DNA from: JAAYZK01 sp964535025
Lineage (GTDB): Bacteria; Planctomycetota; Phycisphaerae; SM23-33; FEN-1343
Length of the DNA stretch: 30,204 nucleotides
Direction: 5' to 3'
Assembly: GCA_964535025.1 (NCBI GenBank)
Contig: CAZHRW010000038.1
Coordinates: forward strand, 1 to 30,204
The notes under the pieces were generated by a model. That model searched no databases and was not told where the DNA came from. It worked only from the letters and a program-made list of their open reading frames with translations. The position numbers and the translations under genes are program-made. Of the stretch, positions 16,062 to 23,279 are shown piece by piece (within the stretch, counting starts at the first letter, position 1; every line of letters starts with the position of its first letter).

Positions 16062-17501
16062 ATGGAAGACACCAACCCACACCGATACTACCAATCCCCC
16101 CTGCAGGGCCGCTACGCCTCCGAGGCGATGCGGGAGCTGTTCGGCGATCAGCGGCGGTTCAGCACGTGGCGGCGGATCTGGCTGGCGCTGGCGACGGCGC
16201 AGAAGCAGTTGGGCCTGGCGATCAGCGACGAGCAGCTCAACGCGATGGCGGCCCACCTGGACGACATCGACTTCGACGCCGCCGCCGCCTACGAGCGGCA
16301 GTTCCGCCATGACGTGATGGCCCACATCCACGCCTTCGGGGACGCCGCTCCCCAGGCCAGGGGCGTCATTCACCTGGGCGCCACCAGCCAGTTGGTCAAC
16401 TGCAATTACGACCTGCTGACGATGCGGGAGGGCCTGGATGTTCTGCTGGGCCGGCTGGCCAACATCATCGACCGCCTGGCGGCCTTCGCCGCGGCCCACC
16501 GCGATTTGCCGACCCTGGGGTTCACCCACTACCAGCCGGCCCAGTTGACCACCGTGGGCAAGCGGGCGGCCCTGTGGTGCTACGAGTTCGTGATGGACCT
16601 CGAAGAGCTCGAACACCGCCGCGCGTCGATCCGCCTGCGCGGCGCCAAGGGCACCACCGGCACGCAGGCGTCGTACCTGGCCCTCTTCGACGGCGACCAC
16701 GCCAAGGTCAAGGCCCTCGACCACGAGGTCGCCCGCCAACTGGGCCTCGAGAAGACCTACACTGTCACCGGCCAGACCTACAGCCGCAAGGTCGACGCGA
16801 TGGTTCTGGCGTCGCTGGCCGGCGTGGGCGCGACGGTCCACAAGCTGTGCAACGACCTGCGCCTGCTGGCCAACCTCAAGGAGCTCGAAGAGCCCTTCGC
16901 CGCCGGGCAGGTCGGTTCGTCGGCGATGGCCTACAAGCGCAATCCCATGCGCTGCGAACGCGCCACCGGCCTGGCCCGCTGGCTGATGGACCTGTCGGTC
17001 AGCCCCCTGCACACCGCCGCCGAGCAGTGGTTCGAGCGGACGCTGGACGATTCATCCAACAAGCGGATGGCTATCCCCGAGGCGTTCCTGACCGCCGACG
17101 CGATCCTGCGGATCGTCCTGAACGTCGCCGACGGCCTGGTGGTCTACCCCAACACAATCGCCGCCCACGTGGCCGCCGAACTGCCGTTCATGGCCACCGA
17201 GAACATCCTCATGGCCGCCGTCAAGGCCGGCGGCGACCGCCAGGCGCTCCACGAACGGATCCGCCGGCACAGTCTCGCCGCCGCGGCCGTGGTGAAAAAC
17301 GAGGGCAGGCCCAACGACCTGATCGAACGCCTCAAGGGCGACGAGGCCTTCGCCGGTGTCGACATCGACGCCCTGCTGAACCCGAAGGCCTTCATCGGCC
17401 GAGCGCCCCGGCAGGTCGACGAGTTCATCGCCGCCCACGTCGAGCCCATCCGCAAGCGGTACGCCCACCGGCTGGGCCAGAAGAGCGAGTTGAAGGTGTA
17501 A
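16062..17501 (+). CDS. purB: Adenylosuccinate lyase, eukaryote-like form
   Basis: The enzyme removes fumarate from SAICAR (giving AICAR) and from adenylosuccinate (giving AMP) in purine synthesis. The 479-residue length is close to human ADSL (484) and longer than B. subtilis PurB (431). Segments recalled from human ADSL recur: Y-x-S-P-L near the start, R-H-D-V-M-A-H, I-H-L-G-A-T-S, L-P-T-L-G-F-T-H, G-T-T-G-T-Q-A-S, the signature G-S-S-A-M-A-Y-K-R-N-P-M-R (285-297), then Q-W-F-E-R-T-L-D-D-S, A-E/I-P-E-A-F-L-T-A-D, L-P-F-M-A-T-E-N-I and D-L-I-E-R. The signature has Ala where Pro is usual (A-M-P-Y-K-R-N-P). Catalytic His and Ser regions are present, so it should be active. hisA follows after six bases. 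Confidence 0.95.
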   Translation: MEDTNPHRYYQSPLQGRYASEAMRELFGDQRRFSTWRRIWLALATAQKQLGLAISDEQLNAMAAHLDDIDFDAAAAYERQFRHDVMAHIHAFGDAAPQARGVIHLGATSQLVNCNYDLLTMREGLDVLLGRLANIIDRLAAFAAAHRDLPTLGFTHYQPAQLTTVGKRAALWCYEFVMDLEELEHRRASIRLRGAKGTTGTQASYLALFDGDHAKVKALDHEVARQLGLEKTYTVTGQTYSRKVDAMVLASLAGVGATVHKLCNDLRLLANLKELEEPFAAGQVGSSAMAYKRNPMRCERATGLARWLMDLSVSPLHTAAEQWFERTLDDSSNKRMAIPEAFLTADAILRIVLNVADGLVVYPNTIAAHVAAELPFMATENILMAAVKAGGDRQALHERIRRHSLAAAAVVKNEGRPNDLIERLKGDEAFAGVDIDALLNPKAFIGRAPRQVDEFIAAHVEPIRKRYAHRLGQKSELKV

Positions 17502-17507
17502 ACGCCC

Positions 17508-18305
17508 ATGCGATTCCGCCCCTGCATCGACCTGCGCGGCGGGCGCGTCGTCCAGATCGTCGGCGGCTCGCTGCGGGACGACGACAACGACGCCGCCGTC
17601 ACGAACTTCCGGACCGACCGGTCCGCCGCCGACTACGCACGGCTGTACCGCGACGACGACCTGCGCGGGGGACACGTGATCGCCCTCGGACCCGGCAACG
17701 ACGCCGCCGCCCGCGCGGCCCTGGGCGCCTGGCCCGGGGGGCTGCAGTACGGCGGGGGCGTCACCGCCGCCAACGCCGCCGCGTGGCTCGACGCGGGAGC
17801 CAGCCACGTGATCGTCACCTCCTACGTCTTCCGCGAAGGGCGGATCGACGCCGACCGCCTCGCCGCCGTCATCGACGCCGTCGGCGCCGAGCGCCTCGTG
17901 CTGGACCTGAGCTGCCGTCGCAAGGACGGCGCGTTCCGCGTGGTCACCGACCGCTGGCAGCGGTTCACCGAGGTCGAGGTGACCGCCGAAACCCTCGGAC
18001 GGCTGGCCGACGCATGCGCCGAGTTCCTCGTGCACGGCGTGGACGTGGAGGGCCGACGCCTGGGCATCGATGCCGACCTGGTCGCCCTGCTGGCCGACGC
18101 GTCGCCGCGGCCGGTCACCTACGCCGGCGGCGCCACGTCGCTGGCCGACCTCGACCGCGTCAACGCCCTCGGGCGCGGCCGCGTCGATCTGACCATCGGC
18201 AGCGCCCTGGACATCTTCGGCGGCGACGTGCCCTACCGCGACGTCGTCGACTGGCAACGCAAGCACGCTGGGCAAACCAATACGGGTGGACCGCTTGCCG
18301 ATTAG
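17508..18305 (+). CDS. hisA: ProFAR isomerase HisA, eukaryotic (HIS6) type
   Basis: It isomerises ProFAR to PRFAR in histidine synthesis; the next enzyme releases AICAR, which is also the product of the first reaction of PurB. The 265 residues match yeast HIS6 (261) better than typical bacterial HisA (about 245): F-R-P-C-I-D-L-R-G-G with Asp8, Q-I-V-G-G-S-L, V-T-N-F, D-L-R-G-G-H-V-I-A-L-G-P-G-N, Y-G-G-G-V, V-I-V-T-S-Y-V-F, D-L-S-C-R-R-K-D-G, H-G-V-D-V-E-G (Asp179), Y-A-G-G-A-T (205-210) and G-S-A-L-D-I-F-G-G (231-239). These correspond to TIGR02129 from memory. It starts six bases after purB and must be co-transcribed. No other his genes are in the window. Confidence 0.92.
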   Translation: MRFRPCIDLRGGRVVQIVGGSLRDDDNDAAVTNFRTDRSAADYARLYRDDDLRGGHVIALGPGNDAAARAALGAWPGGLQYGGGVTAANAAAWLDAGASHVIVTSYVFREGRIDADRLAAVIDAVGAERLVLDLSCRRKDGAFRVVTDRWQRFTEVEVTAETLGRLADACAEFLVHGVDVEGRRLGIDADLVALLADASPRPVTYAGGATSLADLDRVNALGRGRVDLTIGSALDIFGGDVPYRDVVDWQRKHAGQTNTGGPLAD

Positions 18306-18321
18306 ACGGCCACCGCGTCGC

Positions 18322-18485
18322 GGAAATCCGAAATGCGAAGCACCAAATTCGAAACAAATCCGAAACGGCAAAGACGGCAAACGGCAAATGGCGAAGCTCC
18401 AAACCGTTCGGGCCGGCTGTTTTGTCGTTTGGTGTTTTATCCGTTTGAGATTTGTTTCGGATTTCGTGCTTCGGATTTCGGGTTT
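18322..18485. repeat. Diverged long inverted repeat (planctomycete-type mobile or intergenic element)
   Basis: The left arm (18322-18367) and right arm (18440-18484) are imperfect inverted complements. They share GAAATCCGAA, CGAAGCAC, AAAT-C-GAAACAAATC and AAACGG, at roughly 85% identity by eye, around a core of about 70 bases that is itself AAAC/GTTT-rich. The A+T content is well above the flanks, and the reading frames on both strands (up to 80 codons) are spurious. I recall similar GAAATCCGAA-type repeats between genes of planctomycete genomes. It could act as a bidirectional terminator between purB-hisA and the convergent dehydrogenase. No transposase or target duplication is visible. Confidence 0.65.
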
Positions 18486-18547
18486 GGCCCCGGTGCCTTG
18501 AGGTCCGAGATATAGGCGCAATCGGTCAAACGTCCTAGCCCGTTCCC

Positions 18548-19513
18548 CTACCCGCCCACGACGTTCGGGGGCCTGCGCCCGTCGCAGGCGGCCAGGAGGT
18601 TCTCGACGGCCATGAGGCCCATGCGGGTGCGGGTGCCGATCGCCGCCGAGCCGAGGTGCGGGGCGAGGACGACGTTGGGCAGCGCCCGCAGGGACGGCTC
18701 GACGCGAGGCTCGTGTTCGTAGACGTCCAGTCCCGCCGCGGCGATCGTCCCGTCGGCCAGGGCGCGGGCGAGGGCCGCCTCGTCGACGACGGGCCCGCGG
18801 GAGGTGTTCACCAGCACCGCCGTCGGCTTCATCCGCCCCAGGCGGGCCGCGTCGATCAGGTGGTGCGTCTGGTCGGCCAGCGGCACGTGCAGCGAGACGA
18901 AGTCCGAACGGCTCAGCAGGTCGTCCAGCTCGGCGAACCGCACACCCAGGGCCGTCTCCTCCTCGGTCGTCCGCCGCCGGCGGTCCCAATAGAGCACTTG
19001 CAGGCCGAACCCCCCCGCCCGGCGCGCGACGGCGGTGCCGATCCGTCCGAGACCGACGATCCCCAGCGTCGCGCCGGCCAGGTCGGCCCCGAGCAGTTGC
19101 ATCGGGCCCCAGCCCGTCCAGCGGCCCGAGCGAACCAGCGCGTCGCCCTCGACGAGCCGACGCGACGCCGCCAGCAGCAGCGCCAGCGCCAGGTCCGCCG
19201 TCGCATCGGTGAGTACCCCGGGCGTGTGGGTGACCACGATGCCCCGCTCGGCGGCGGCGGCCAGGTCGATGTTGTTGTAGCCCACCGCGTAGTTGGCCAC
19301 CCCCTTCAGCGACGGCGCGGCGTCCATCACGGCCGCGTCGATCGTGTCGCTGACCATGCACAGCAGCCCCTCGGCGTCCCGCACGCCGGCCAGCAGCTCC
19401 TGGCGGGTGGCGGGGCGGTCGGCCTCGTTCATCGTCAGCGCCGTCCGCTCGCGCAGGACGCGCATCGGCTCGCCGGGCAGTTCGCGGGTCAGGTACACTC
19501 GGGGGCGTGGCAT
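18548..19513 (-). CDS. D-isomer-specific 2-hydroxyacid dehydrogenase (glyoxylate reductase-like)
   Basis: The frame opens at 19609, but the ATG at 19513 has GAGGAG just upstream and begins M-P-R-P-R-V-Y-L-T-R, the normal start, giving 321 residues. The family reduces 2-oxoacids such as glyoxylate or hydroxypyruvate with NAD(P)H, in the cytoplasm. Seen: an N-terminal catalytic half, the dinucleotide-binding G-L-G-R-I-G (154-159), and the catalytic residues R239 (N-T-S-R-G), E268 (Y-E-H-E-P) and H286 (A-P-H-L-G-S-A), spaced as in PGDH/GRHPR. A-V-G-Y-N-N-I-D (76-83) and D-L-A-L-A-L-L-L are typical of the GyaR branch. The substrate is not fixed by sequence. Confidence 0.9.
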   Translation of the reverse strand: MPRPRVYLTRELPGEPMRVLRERTALTMNEADRPATRQELLAGVRDAEGLLCMVSDTIDAAVMDAAPSLKGVANYAVGYNNIDLAAAAERGIVVTHTPGVLTDATADLALALLLAASRRLVEGDALVRSGRWTGWGPMQLLGADLAGATLGIVGLGRIGTAVARRAGGFGLQVLYWDRRRRTTEEETALGVRFAELDDLLSRSDFVSLHVPLADQTHHLIDAARLGRMKPTAVLVNTSRGPVVDEAALARALADGTIAAAGLDVYEHEPRVEPSLRALPNVVLAPHLGSAAIGTRTRMGLMAVENLLAACDGRRPPNVVGG

Positions 19514-19538
19514 GGTGCTCTCCTCAGAAGCTGCGTTC

Positions 19539-19567
19539 ACGATAGCCGCGGCCGGCGGGGCGGGCAA
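19539..19567 (-). promoter_or_regulatory. Predicted promoter for the hydroxyacid dehydrogenase
   Basis: Minus-strand TTGCCC (19562-19567) and TATCGT (19539-19544) are 17 bases apart and would start transcription about 19 bases before the ATG, with room for the GAGGAG site. A divergent TTGACG (19581-19586) with TACAAG (19605-19610, 18-base spacer) may serve the plus-strand gene at 19633, but is weaker. Confidence 0.35.
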
Positions 19568-19632
19568 GCGTTCGTGCCTGTTGACGTGTCGCCCCCGGAG
19601 CGGATACAAGGACGGCGCGGGAGGTGCGGATC

Positions 19633-20604
19633 ATGGTCGAGCCCACCATCGAGGTCTGGTACGGCGACCGGCAGCGGTTCGGCGCGATGGGTCACGCGTC
19701 GCGATTCGTCAACGTCCTCGGGCGGGTGACGCCCGCGCGGGATATTCACGCGATGGGTTATCAGCTCAACGGCGGCCGCCTGACGCCCCTGCCGCTGGGC
19801 CCGACGGCGTTCCGCCTGCTCGCCGAGGGCGACTTCAATGTCGAGCTCGACCGCGACGACCTGGCGCCGGGCGACAACACGCTGACGCTGCGGGCCGTTC
19901 ACCAGCAGGGCGCTGAAACAAGCGTCGATACGACGATCGAGTATGTCCCCGACCCGCCGTCGCCCCGCCTGCCGCGAACCATCCGGTGGTCCGACGCCTC
20001 ATCCGTCCTCGCCGTCGCCCACGTGATCGACGGGCACTGGACGCTCACGACCGGCGGGCTGCGTACGGTGGAAATCGGCTACGACCGCCTCGTGGCCCTC
20101 GGCGACGTCGACTGGCGCGACGTGGCCGTGACGGTCCCCATCACGATCCACCGCTACAACGACCTGCCGGCCGCCTACCGCTGGCCGTCCCACGGCGCCG
20201 GCGTCGGCGTGCTGCTGCGCTGGCAGGGCCACTCGGACTGGCACGACCTGATGCCCCGCCGGGGCTATCTGCCCTTCGGCGCGATCGCCTGGGGCGCCAT
20301 CGGCACCGGCGACGCGGATCGGCGGATGCAGCTGTACAGCGGGGCCGACGGCAGCACGCTGGGGAGGCGCTCGGATCGCGTCATGCCCGCAGGCGAGCCG
20401 ACGATGCTCAAGGTGGAGGTGCGATCGCAGGCCGCTCGCCCCAGCCTGTATCGCATGAAGCTCTGGCCCGCCGGCCGAACCGAGCCGCCCCAGTGGGACC
20501 TGGAGGCCGAGAACCACCGCGGTGAACTGGCGACCGGCAGCGTCGTCCTCCTGGCCCATCATACCGACGCGACGTTCGGAGATGTGCTCATCGAGCCGGC
20601 CTGA
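19633..20604 (+). CDS. Two-domain beta-sandwich protein, Ig-like plus concanavalin-like, no signal peptide
   Basis: A 323-residue protein from the ATG at 19633, chosen over the GTG at 19624 because GGGAGGTG sits eight bases before it. Residues 1-105 look like an Ig-like fold (F-V-N-V-L-G-R-V, Y-Q-L-N-G-G, G-D-F-N-V-E-L, L-A-P-G-D-N-T-L-T-L-R-A). From about 110 the sequence looks like the concanavalin A-like domain found in planctomycete secreted proteins (G-V-G-V-L-L-R-W-Q-G-H, L-Y-R-M-K-L-W-P-A-G, S-V-V-L-L-A-H-H-T-D-A-T-F-G-D-V). Such folds bind sugars or other extracellular ligands. There is no signal peptide or anchor, which is odd for these domains. No catalytic residues are recognised. 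Confidence 0.65.
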   Translation: MVEPTIEVWYGDRQRFGAMGHASRFVNVLGRVTPARDIHAMGYQLNGGRLTPLPLGPTAFRLLAEGDFNVELDRDDLAPGDNTLTLRAVHQQGAETSVDTTIEYVPDPPSPRLPRTIRWSDASSVLAVAHVIDGHWTLTTGGLRTVEIGYDRLVALGDVDWRDVAVTVPITIHRYNDLPAAYRWPSHGAGVGVLLRWQGHSDWHDLMPRRGYLPFGAIAWGAIGTGDADRRMQLYSGADGSTLGRRSDRVMPAGEPTMLKVEVRSQAARPSLYRMKLWPAGRTEPPQWDLEAENHRGELATGSVVLLAHHTDATFGDVLIEPA

Positions 20605-20608
20605 TCGG

Positions 20609-20860
20609 CTACCGCGGCACGGCCTGGACGCGGGGGCCGCAGTAATGGTAGCGGTTGTCGGCGGGATCGAGCCGGTAGGTGTGGATCGGGAAAGGGCCGC
20701 TACCGCCGCGACCGACGGGCACGAGGATGAACTGGACGTACGGCTCGATCGGTTCCCCGGCGGTGCTGCCGTCCAGCGGACCGCCCATCAATTCGACCCG
20801 CCGCGGGCGACCCGTCCGACGGCCGCCCCGCAGCTCATATCCGTTCACGCGTCGCCACAT
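20609..20860 (-). CDS. Small GGPLDG protein of unknown function
   Basis: An 83-residue basic protein ending at 20609. The ATG at 20860 is the likely start, with AAGGCGG upstream; a GTG four codons later is an alternative. The centre reads R-V-E-L-M-G-G-P-L-D-G, followed by beta-strands, H-T-Y-R-L and Y-H-Y-C-G-P. This layout (G-G-P-x-D-G, then H-x-Y-R and Y-x-Y) recurs in small uncharacterised bacterial proteins, so the gene is likely real. It is wedged tail-to-tail with the preceding plus-strand gene (four bases apart) and divergent from the amidohydrolase. Function is unknown. Confidence 0.6.
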   Translation of the reverse strand: MWRRVNGYELRGGRRTGRPRRVELMGGPLDGSTAGEPIEPYVQFILVPVGRGGSGPFPIHTYRLDPADNRYHYCGPRVQAVPR

Positions 20861-20954
20861 CCTTTCATCCGCCTTCCATGCACCCCCGCCGCCGGATCGC
20901 GGCGAGTCTACAGTTAAGGATACCACAGGACAGCCTCCAGGTCCATCCCGGCCC

Positions 20955-20983
20955 TTGATCGCGTTCGGCCGCGGCGGTAGGGT
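20955..20983 (+). promoter_or_regulatory. Weak promoter candidate for the amidohydrolase
   Basis: TTGATC (20955-20960) and TAGGGT (20978-20983) are 17 bases apart and would start a transcript about 24 bases before the ATG. The -10 match is poor. No better pair was found in 20861-21013. Confidence 0.25.
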
Positions 20984-21013
20984 GAGCCCGCGCGGGTCAT
21001 CGAGGAGCCTCTC

Positions 21014-22150
21014 ATGAGCGACTACGACCTGGTTATCCGGCACGGCACCGTCATCGACCCGGCGTCGGGACTGCACGGGCGGCGGGACGTCGCCATTGCC
21101 GGCGGCCGGATCGCCGCGGTGGGCGAGGCGGGCACGCTCCAGGGCGTCCAGACCCTGGACGCCTCGGGCAGGCTGGTGACGCCGGGGCTGATCGACCTGC
21201 ACACCCACCTGTTCGATCGCGGATCGCGTTTCGGCGTTCCGGCCGATCCCTGCTGCCTGACGCGAGGTACGACCACCGCTGTGGACGCCGGCAGCGCGGG
21301 AGCGATCAACTGGGGCCTGTTCGCCGACGAGCTGGACCGCGTGGCGACGCGGGTGTTCGCCCTGCTGCACATCTCGATGATTGGCCTGCCCGCCGACGGG
21401 GAGTTGCTCGACCCCGACTGGCCCGACGTCGGCCGCGCCGTCGAGACAATCGCCGCCGATCGCCGGCGGCTGATCGGCGTGAAGGTGCGGCTGTCCCCGC
21501 GGGCGGTCGGGCCGAACCTCGAGCGGGCACTGGCGCGGGCGCTGGAGGCCGCCGAGCGGGCCGGCGTGCCGTTGATGGTGCACCCCAACGCCGCCGCCAT
21601 GCCCATGGACGCCATCCTCGAGCCCCTGCGGGCGGGCGACATCGTCACCCACTGCTTCAACCCGTCACCGCAATCGGTGGTGGACCGGTCGGGGCGGGTC
21701 CACCCGGCGGCGCTGGACGCCCGCGATCGGGGCGTGCTGTTCGACGTCGGCCACGGGGCGGGCAGTTTCGCCTTCGCCCAGGCCGAGCGGGCCCTCGCCC
21801 AGGGGTTCGCACCCGACGTGATCTCCAGCGACCTCAACAGCCTCTGCGTCGACGGGCCCGTGGTCGACCTGCCGCACACGCTGAGCAAGTTCCTCATGCT
21901 GGGCATGGGCCTGGACGACGTCCTCGCCCGCGCGACGGCCCGCCCGGGGGCCCTGCTGCCGGTCGCGGGCCTGGGCACACTCCGGGCGGGTGCGCCGGCG
22001 GATGTGACGGTGCTGGACCTGCAGGAAGGACGCTTCGACTTCGTCGACGGCGCCCGCCGGCGGCAAACGGGCACCACCCGCCTGACGGCGACGGCCGTCG
22101 TGCGGGCCGGACGCGTTATTGACAATGGCTGGTGCCGAAAACCCGCTTGA
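21014..22150 (+). CDS. Dihydroorotase-like amidohydrolase/deacetylase
   Basis: The 378-residue cytoplasmic metal-dependent hydrolase starts at an ATG with GAGGAG upstream. It has the amidohydrolase barrel landmarks: D-L-H-T-H (H63, H65), a probable carboxylated lysine K157 in G-V-K-V-R-L-S, M-V-H-P (H190), V-T-H-C-F-N (H213) and I-S-S-D-L-N (D273). Flanking beta-strand segments start with D-L-V-I-R-H-G-T-V-I-D and end with A-P-A-D-V-T-V-L-D. The arrangement fits the EF0837/Atu3266 group often annotated as dihydroorotase but known to include deacetylases. The substrate is unknown, and neither pyrimidine genes nor an obvious pathway partner lies beside it. Its 3' end overlaps the next gene on the opposite strand by 35 bases. 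Confidence 0.85.
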   Translation: MSDYDLVIRHGTVIDPASGLHGRRDVAIAGGRIAAVGEAGTLQGVQTLDASGRLVTPGLIDLHTHLFDRGSRFGVPADPCCLTRGTTTAVDAGSAGAINWGLFADELDRVATRVFALLHISMIGLPADGELLDPDWPDVGRAVETIAADRRRLIGVKVRLSPRAVGPNLERALARALEAAERAGVPLMVHPNAAAMPMDAILEPLRAGDIVTHCFNPSPQSVVDRSGRVHPAALDARDRGVLFDVGHGAGSFAFAQAERALAQGFAPDVISSDLNSLCVDGPVVDLPHTLSKFLMLGMGLDDVLARATARPGALLPVAGLGTLRAGAPADVTVLDLQEGRFDFVDGARRRQTGTTRLTATAVVRAGRVIDNGWCRKPA

Positions 22151-23060
22151 ACAGCGCGAAGTCGTCGAGATCCACGTCGCCGTCGCAATCGAGGTCGCCT
22201 TCGCAGGGCTGCGCGCCCTGGGTCTTGCCGAAGTTCCACTTGAGGACCATGAAGTCGTCGAGGTCGACCATTCCGCTTTGGTTGAGATCGCCCAACCGCA
22301 GAGGCGTGCCGTCGCAGGTGAAGCACCAGGTCTGCTGGTTGGCGCCTTCGTCGAATTTCTTGCCGACCAGGTTGTTGGCCAGCTGCCCGAAGCTGCCGGC
22401 GCTCTTGGCGCCGACCACGACGTCCAGGCCGACGGCCGTGCCGCCCGGCAGGTCGAACTCGACGGTCTCATCGCCGCCCAGGATGCCGGCCTGGTCGGTG
22501 GCGCCCCACCCGGCGTAGAAGGCGTAAGGGACGATCGCCACTTCGTAGGTCAGGGTATCGCCGACCGGCCCGGCGGCCCAGGCGGGGACGAGGTCGCATC
22601 CGACCGGATACTCCCACGCCGCGTCGACCCACATGCCGCCCCCGTCGATGATGATCTGCTGTCCGTAGCCCATTTCATGCATGAAGTTCACGTTGTGGTT
22701 GCCGGCGTCGATGGTGATCTCGACGATGTCACGTGCATTCCACGCCCCGTCGGCGGGACCAAACTGATGATCGGTATCGACCACCTCGACCGCGACGTAG
22801 ATGAGGTTCTCGAATGTATTCCAGCGCACGGCGTACCTTGCCGAGACGACGTCCGGCGCGCTGCCGCTGAGGGTTTCGTCCAGGGCGACCCACGAGGCGC
22901 CGGCCCATTCGCTCAAATCGCCGTCGACGGTCACCACGCTGCTCCCGACGTGGTGGGTCTCCGCGGCGTAGTAGGGATCGCTGATGTCATGGTCGGCCCA
23001 CGCAATCCCGCACAGCGACAGCACCACAACGGTACCTACCAGTGATCTTGGACGATTCAT
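22116..23060 (-). CDS. Secreted CBM9-like protein with C-terminal dockerin (copy 1)
   Basis: A 314-residue exported protein; the ATG at 23060 gives a short signal peptide (basic M-N-R-P-R, then V-G-T-V-V-V-L-S-L-C-G-I-A-W-A), and GGGAGA lies upstream. The mature protein begins D-H-D-I-S-D-P-Y-Y-A. Residues about 40-240 resemble a CBM9/DOMON-like domain: V-T-V-D-G-D-L-S-E-W, Y-A-V-R-W, L-I-Y-V-A-V-E-V-V-D-T-D-H-Q-F and a W-x-x-R-D-I-V-E-I-T-I-D-A-G-N segment. A linker (Q-Q-T-W) leads to a dockerin with two Ca-binding loops (L-G-D-L-N-Q-S-G-M-V-D-L-D-D-F and D-L-D-C-D-G-D-V-D-L-D-D-F). Compared with copies 2 and 3 it has an insertion after the signal peptide (H-H-V-G-S-S) and extra Cys residues near the linker. 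Sugar binding is likely but not shown. Confidence 0.85.
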   Translation of the reverse strand: MNRPRSLVGTVVVLSLCGIAWADHDISDPYYAAETHHVGSSVVTVDGDLSEWAGASWVALDETLSGSAPDVVSARYAVRWNTFENLIYVAVEVVDTDHQFGPADGAWNARDIVEITIDAGNHNVNFMHEMGYGQQIIIDGGGMWVDAAWEYPVGCDLVPAWAAGPVGDTLTYEVAIVPYAFYAGWGATDQAGILGGDETVEFDLPGGTAVGLDVVVGAKSAGSFGQLANNLVGKKFDEGANQQTWCFTCDGTPLRLGDLNQSGMVDLDDFMVLKWNFGKTQGAQPCEGDLDCDGDVDLDDFALFKRVFGTSHCQ

Positions 23061-23141
23061 GGCTGTGTCTCCCTGTTCTCCCAGACGACAAGATAGCTGC
23101 TCGCGTCCCTGCGGCACGGGCCAGCGCACGTCGATGGCCCT

Positions 23142-23169
23142 ATTATACCCCGGGCCGCAACAACGACAA
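23142..23169 (-). promoter_or_regulatory. Promoter for CBM9-like copy 1
   Basis: On the minus strand a perfect TATAAT (23142-23147) is preceded after 16 bases by TTGTCG (23164-23169). The predicted start near 23135 gives a leader of about 75 bases. Near the 5' end of that leader GGGCCA (23118-23123) pairs with TGGCCC (23135-23140). Confidence 0.55.
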
Positions 23170-23216
23170 TTGTATTTTTAGCAGACAGCGCGAAATATTC
23201 GGCGCTCCGCCCATTG

Positions 23217-23244
23217 AAAAGGGGCGGGCCCGTCGGCCCGCCCC
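23217..23244 (-). terminator. Rho-independent terminator after CBM9-like copy 2
   Basis: A perfect 10-base stem (GGGGCGGGCC at 23221-23230 with GGCCCGCCCC at 23235-23244, loop of four) lies 36 bases past the stop of copy 2. On the minus strand it is followed by TTTT (23217-23220). It insulates copy 2 from copy 1. Confidence 0.8.
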
Positions 23245-23279
23245 GGAACGGCGAAAGATCAACGAAGTCCCGGCGTCAC

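Noticed and set aside
15940..16080. N-terminal extension of the methyltransferase
   Set aside because: It overlaps the purB promoter and start and has no methyltransferase features.
18333..18515. Short frames within the inverted repeat
   Set aside because: They read through repeat arms on both strands and have no coding signature.
17052..19361. 769-codon minus-strand frame across purB, hisA and the inverted repeat
   Set aside because: It runs antisense to two well-recognised enzymes and through a repeat; the peptide has no family resemblance.
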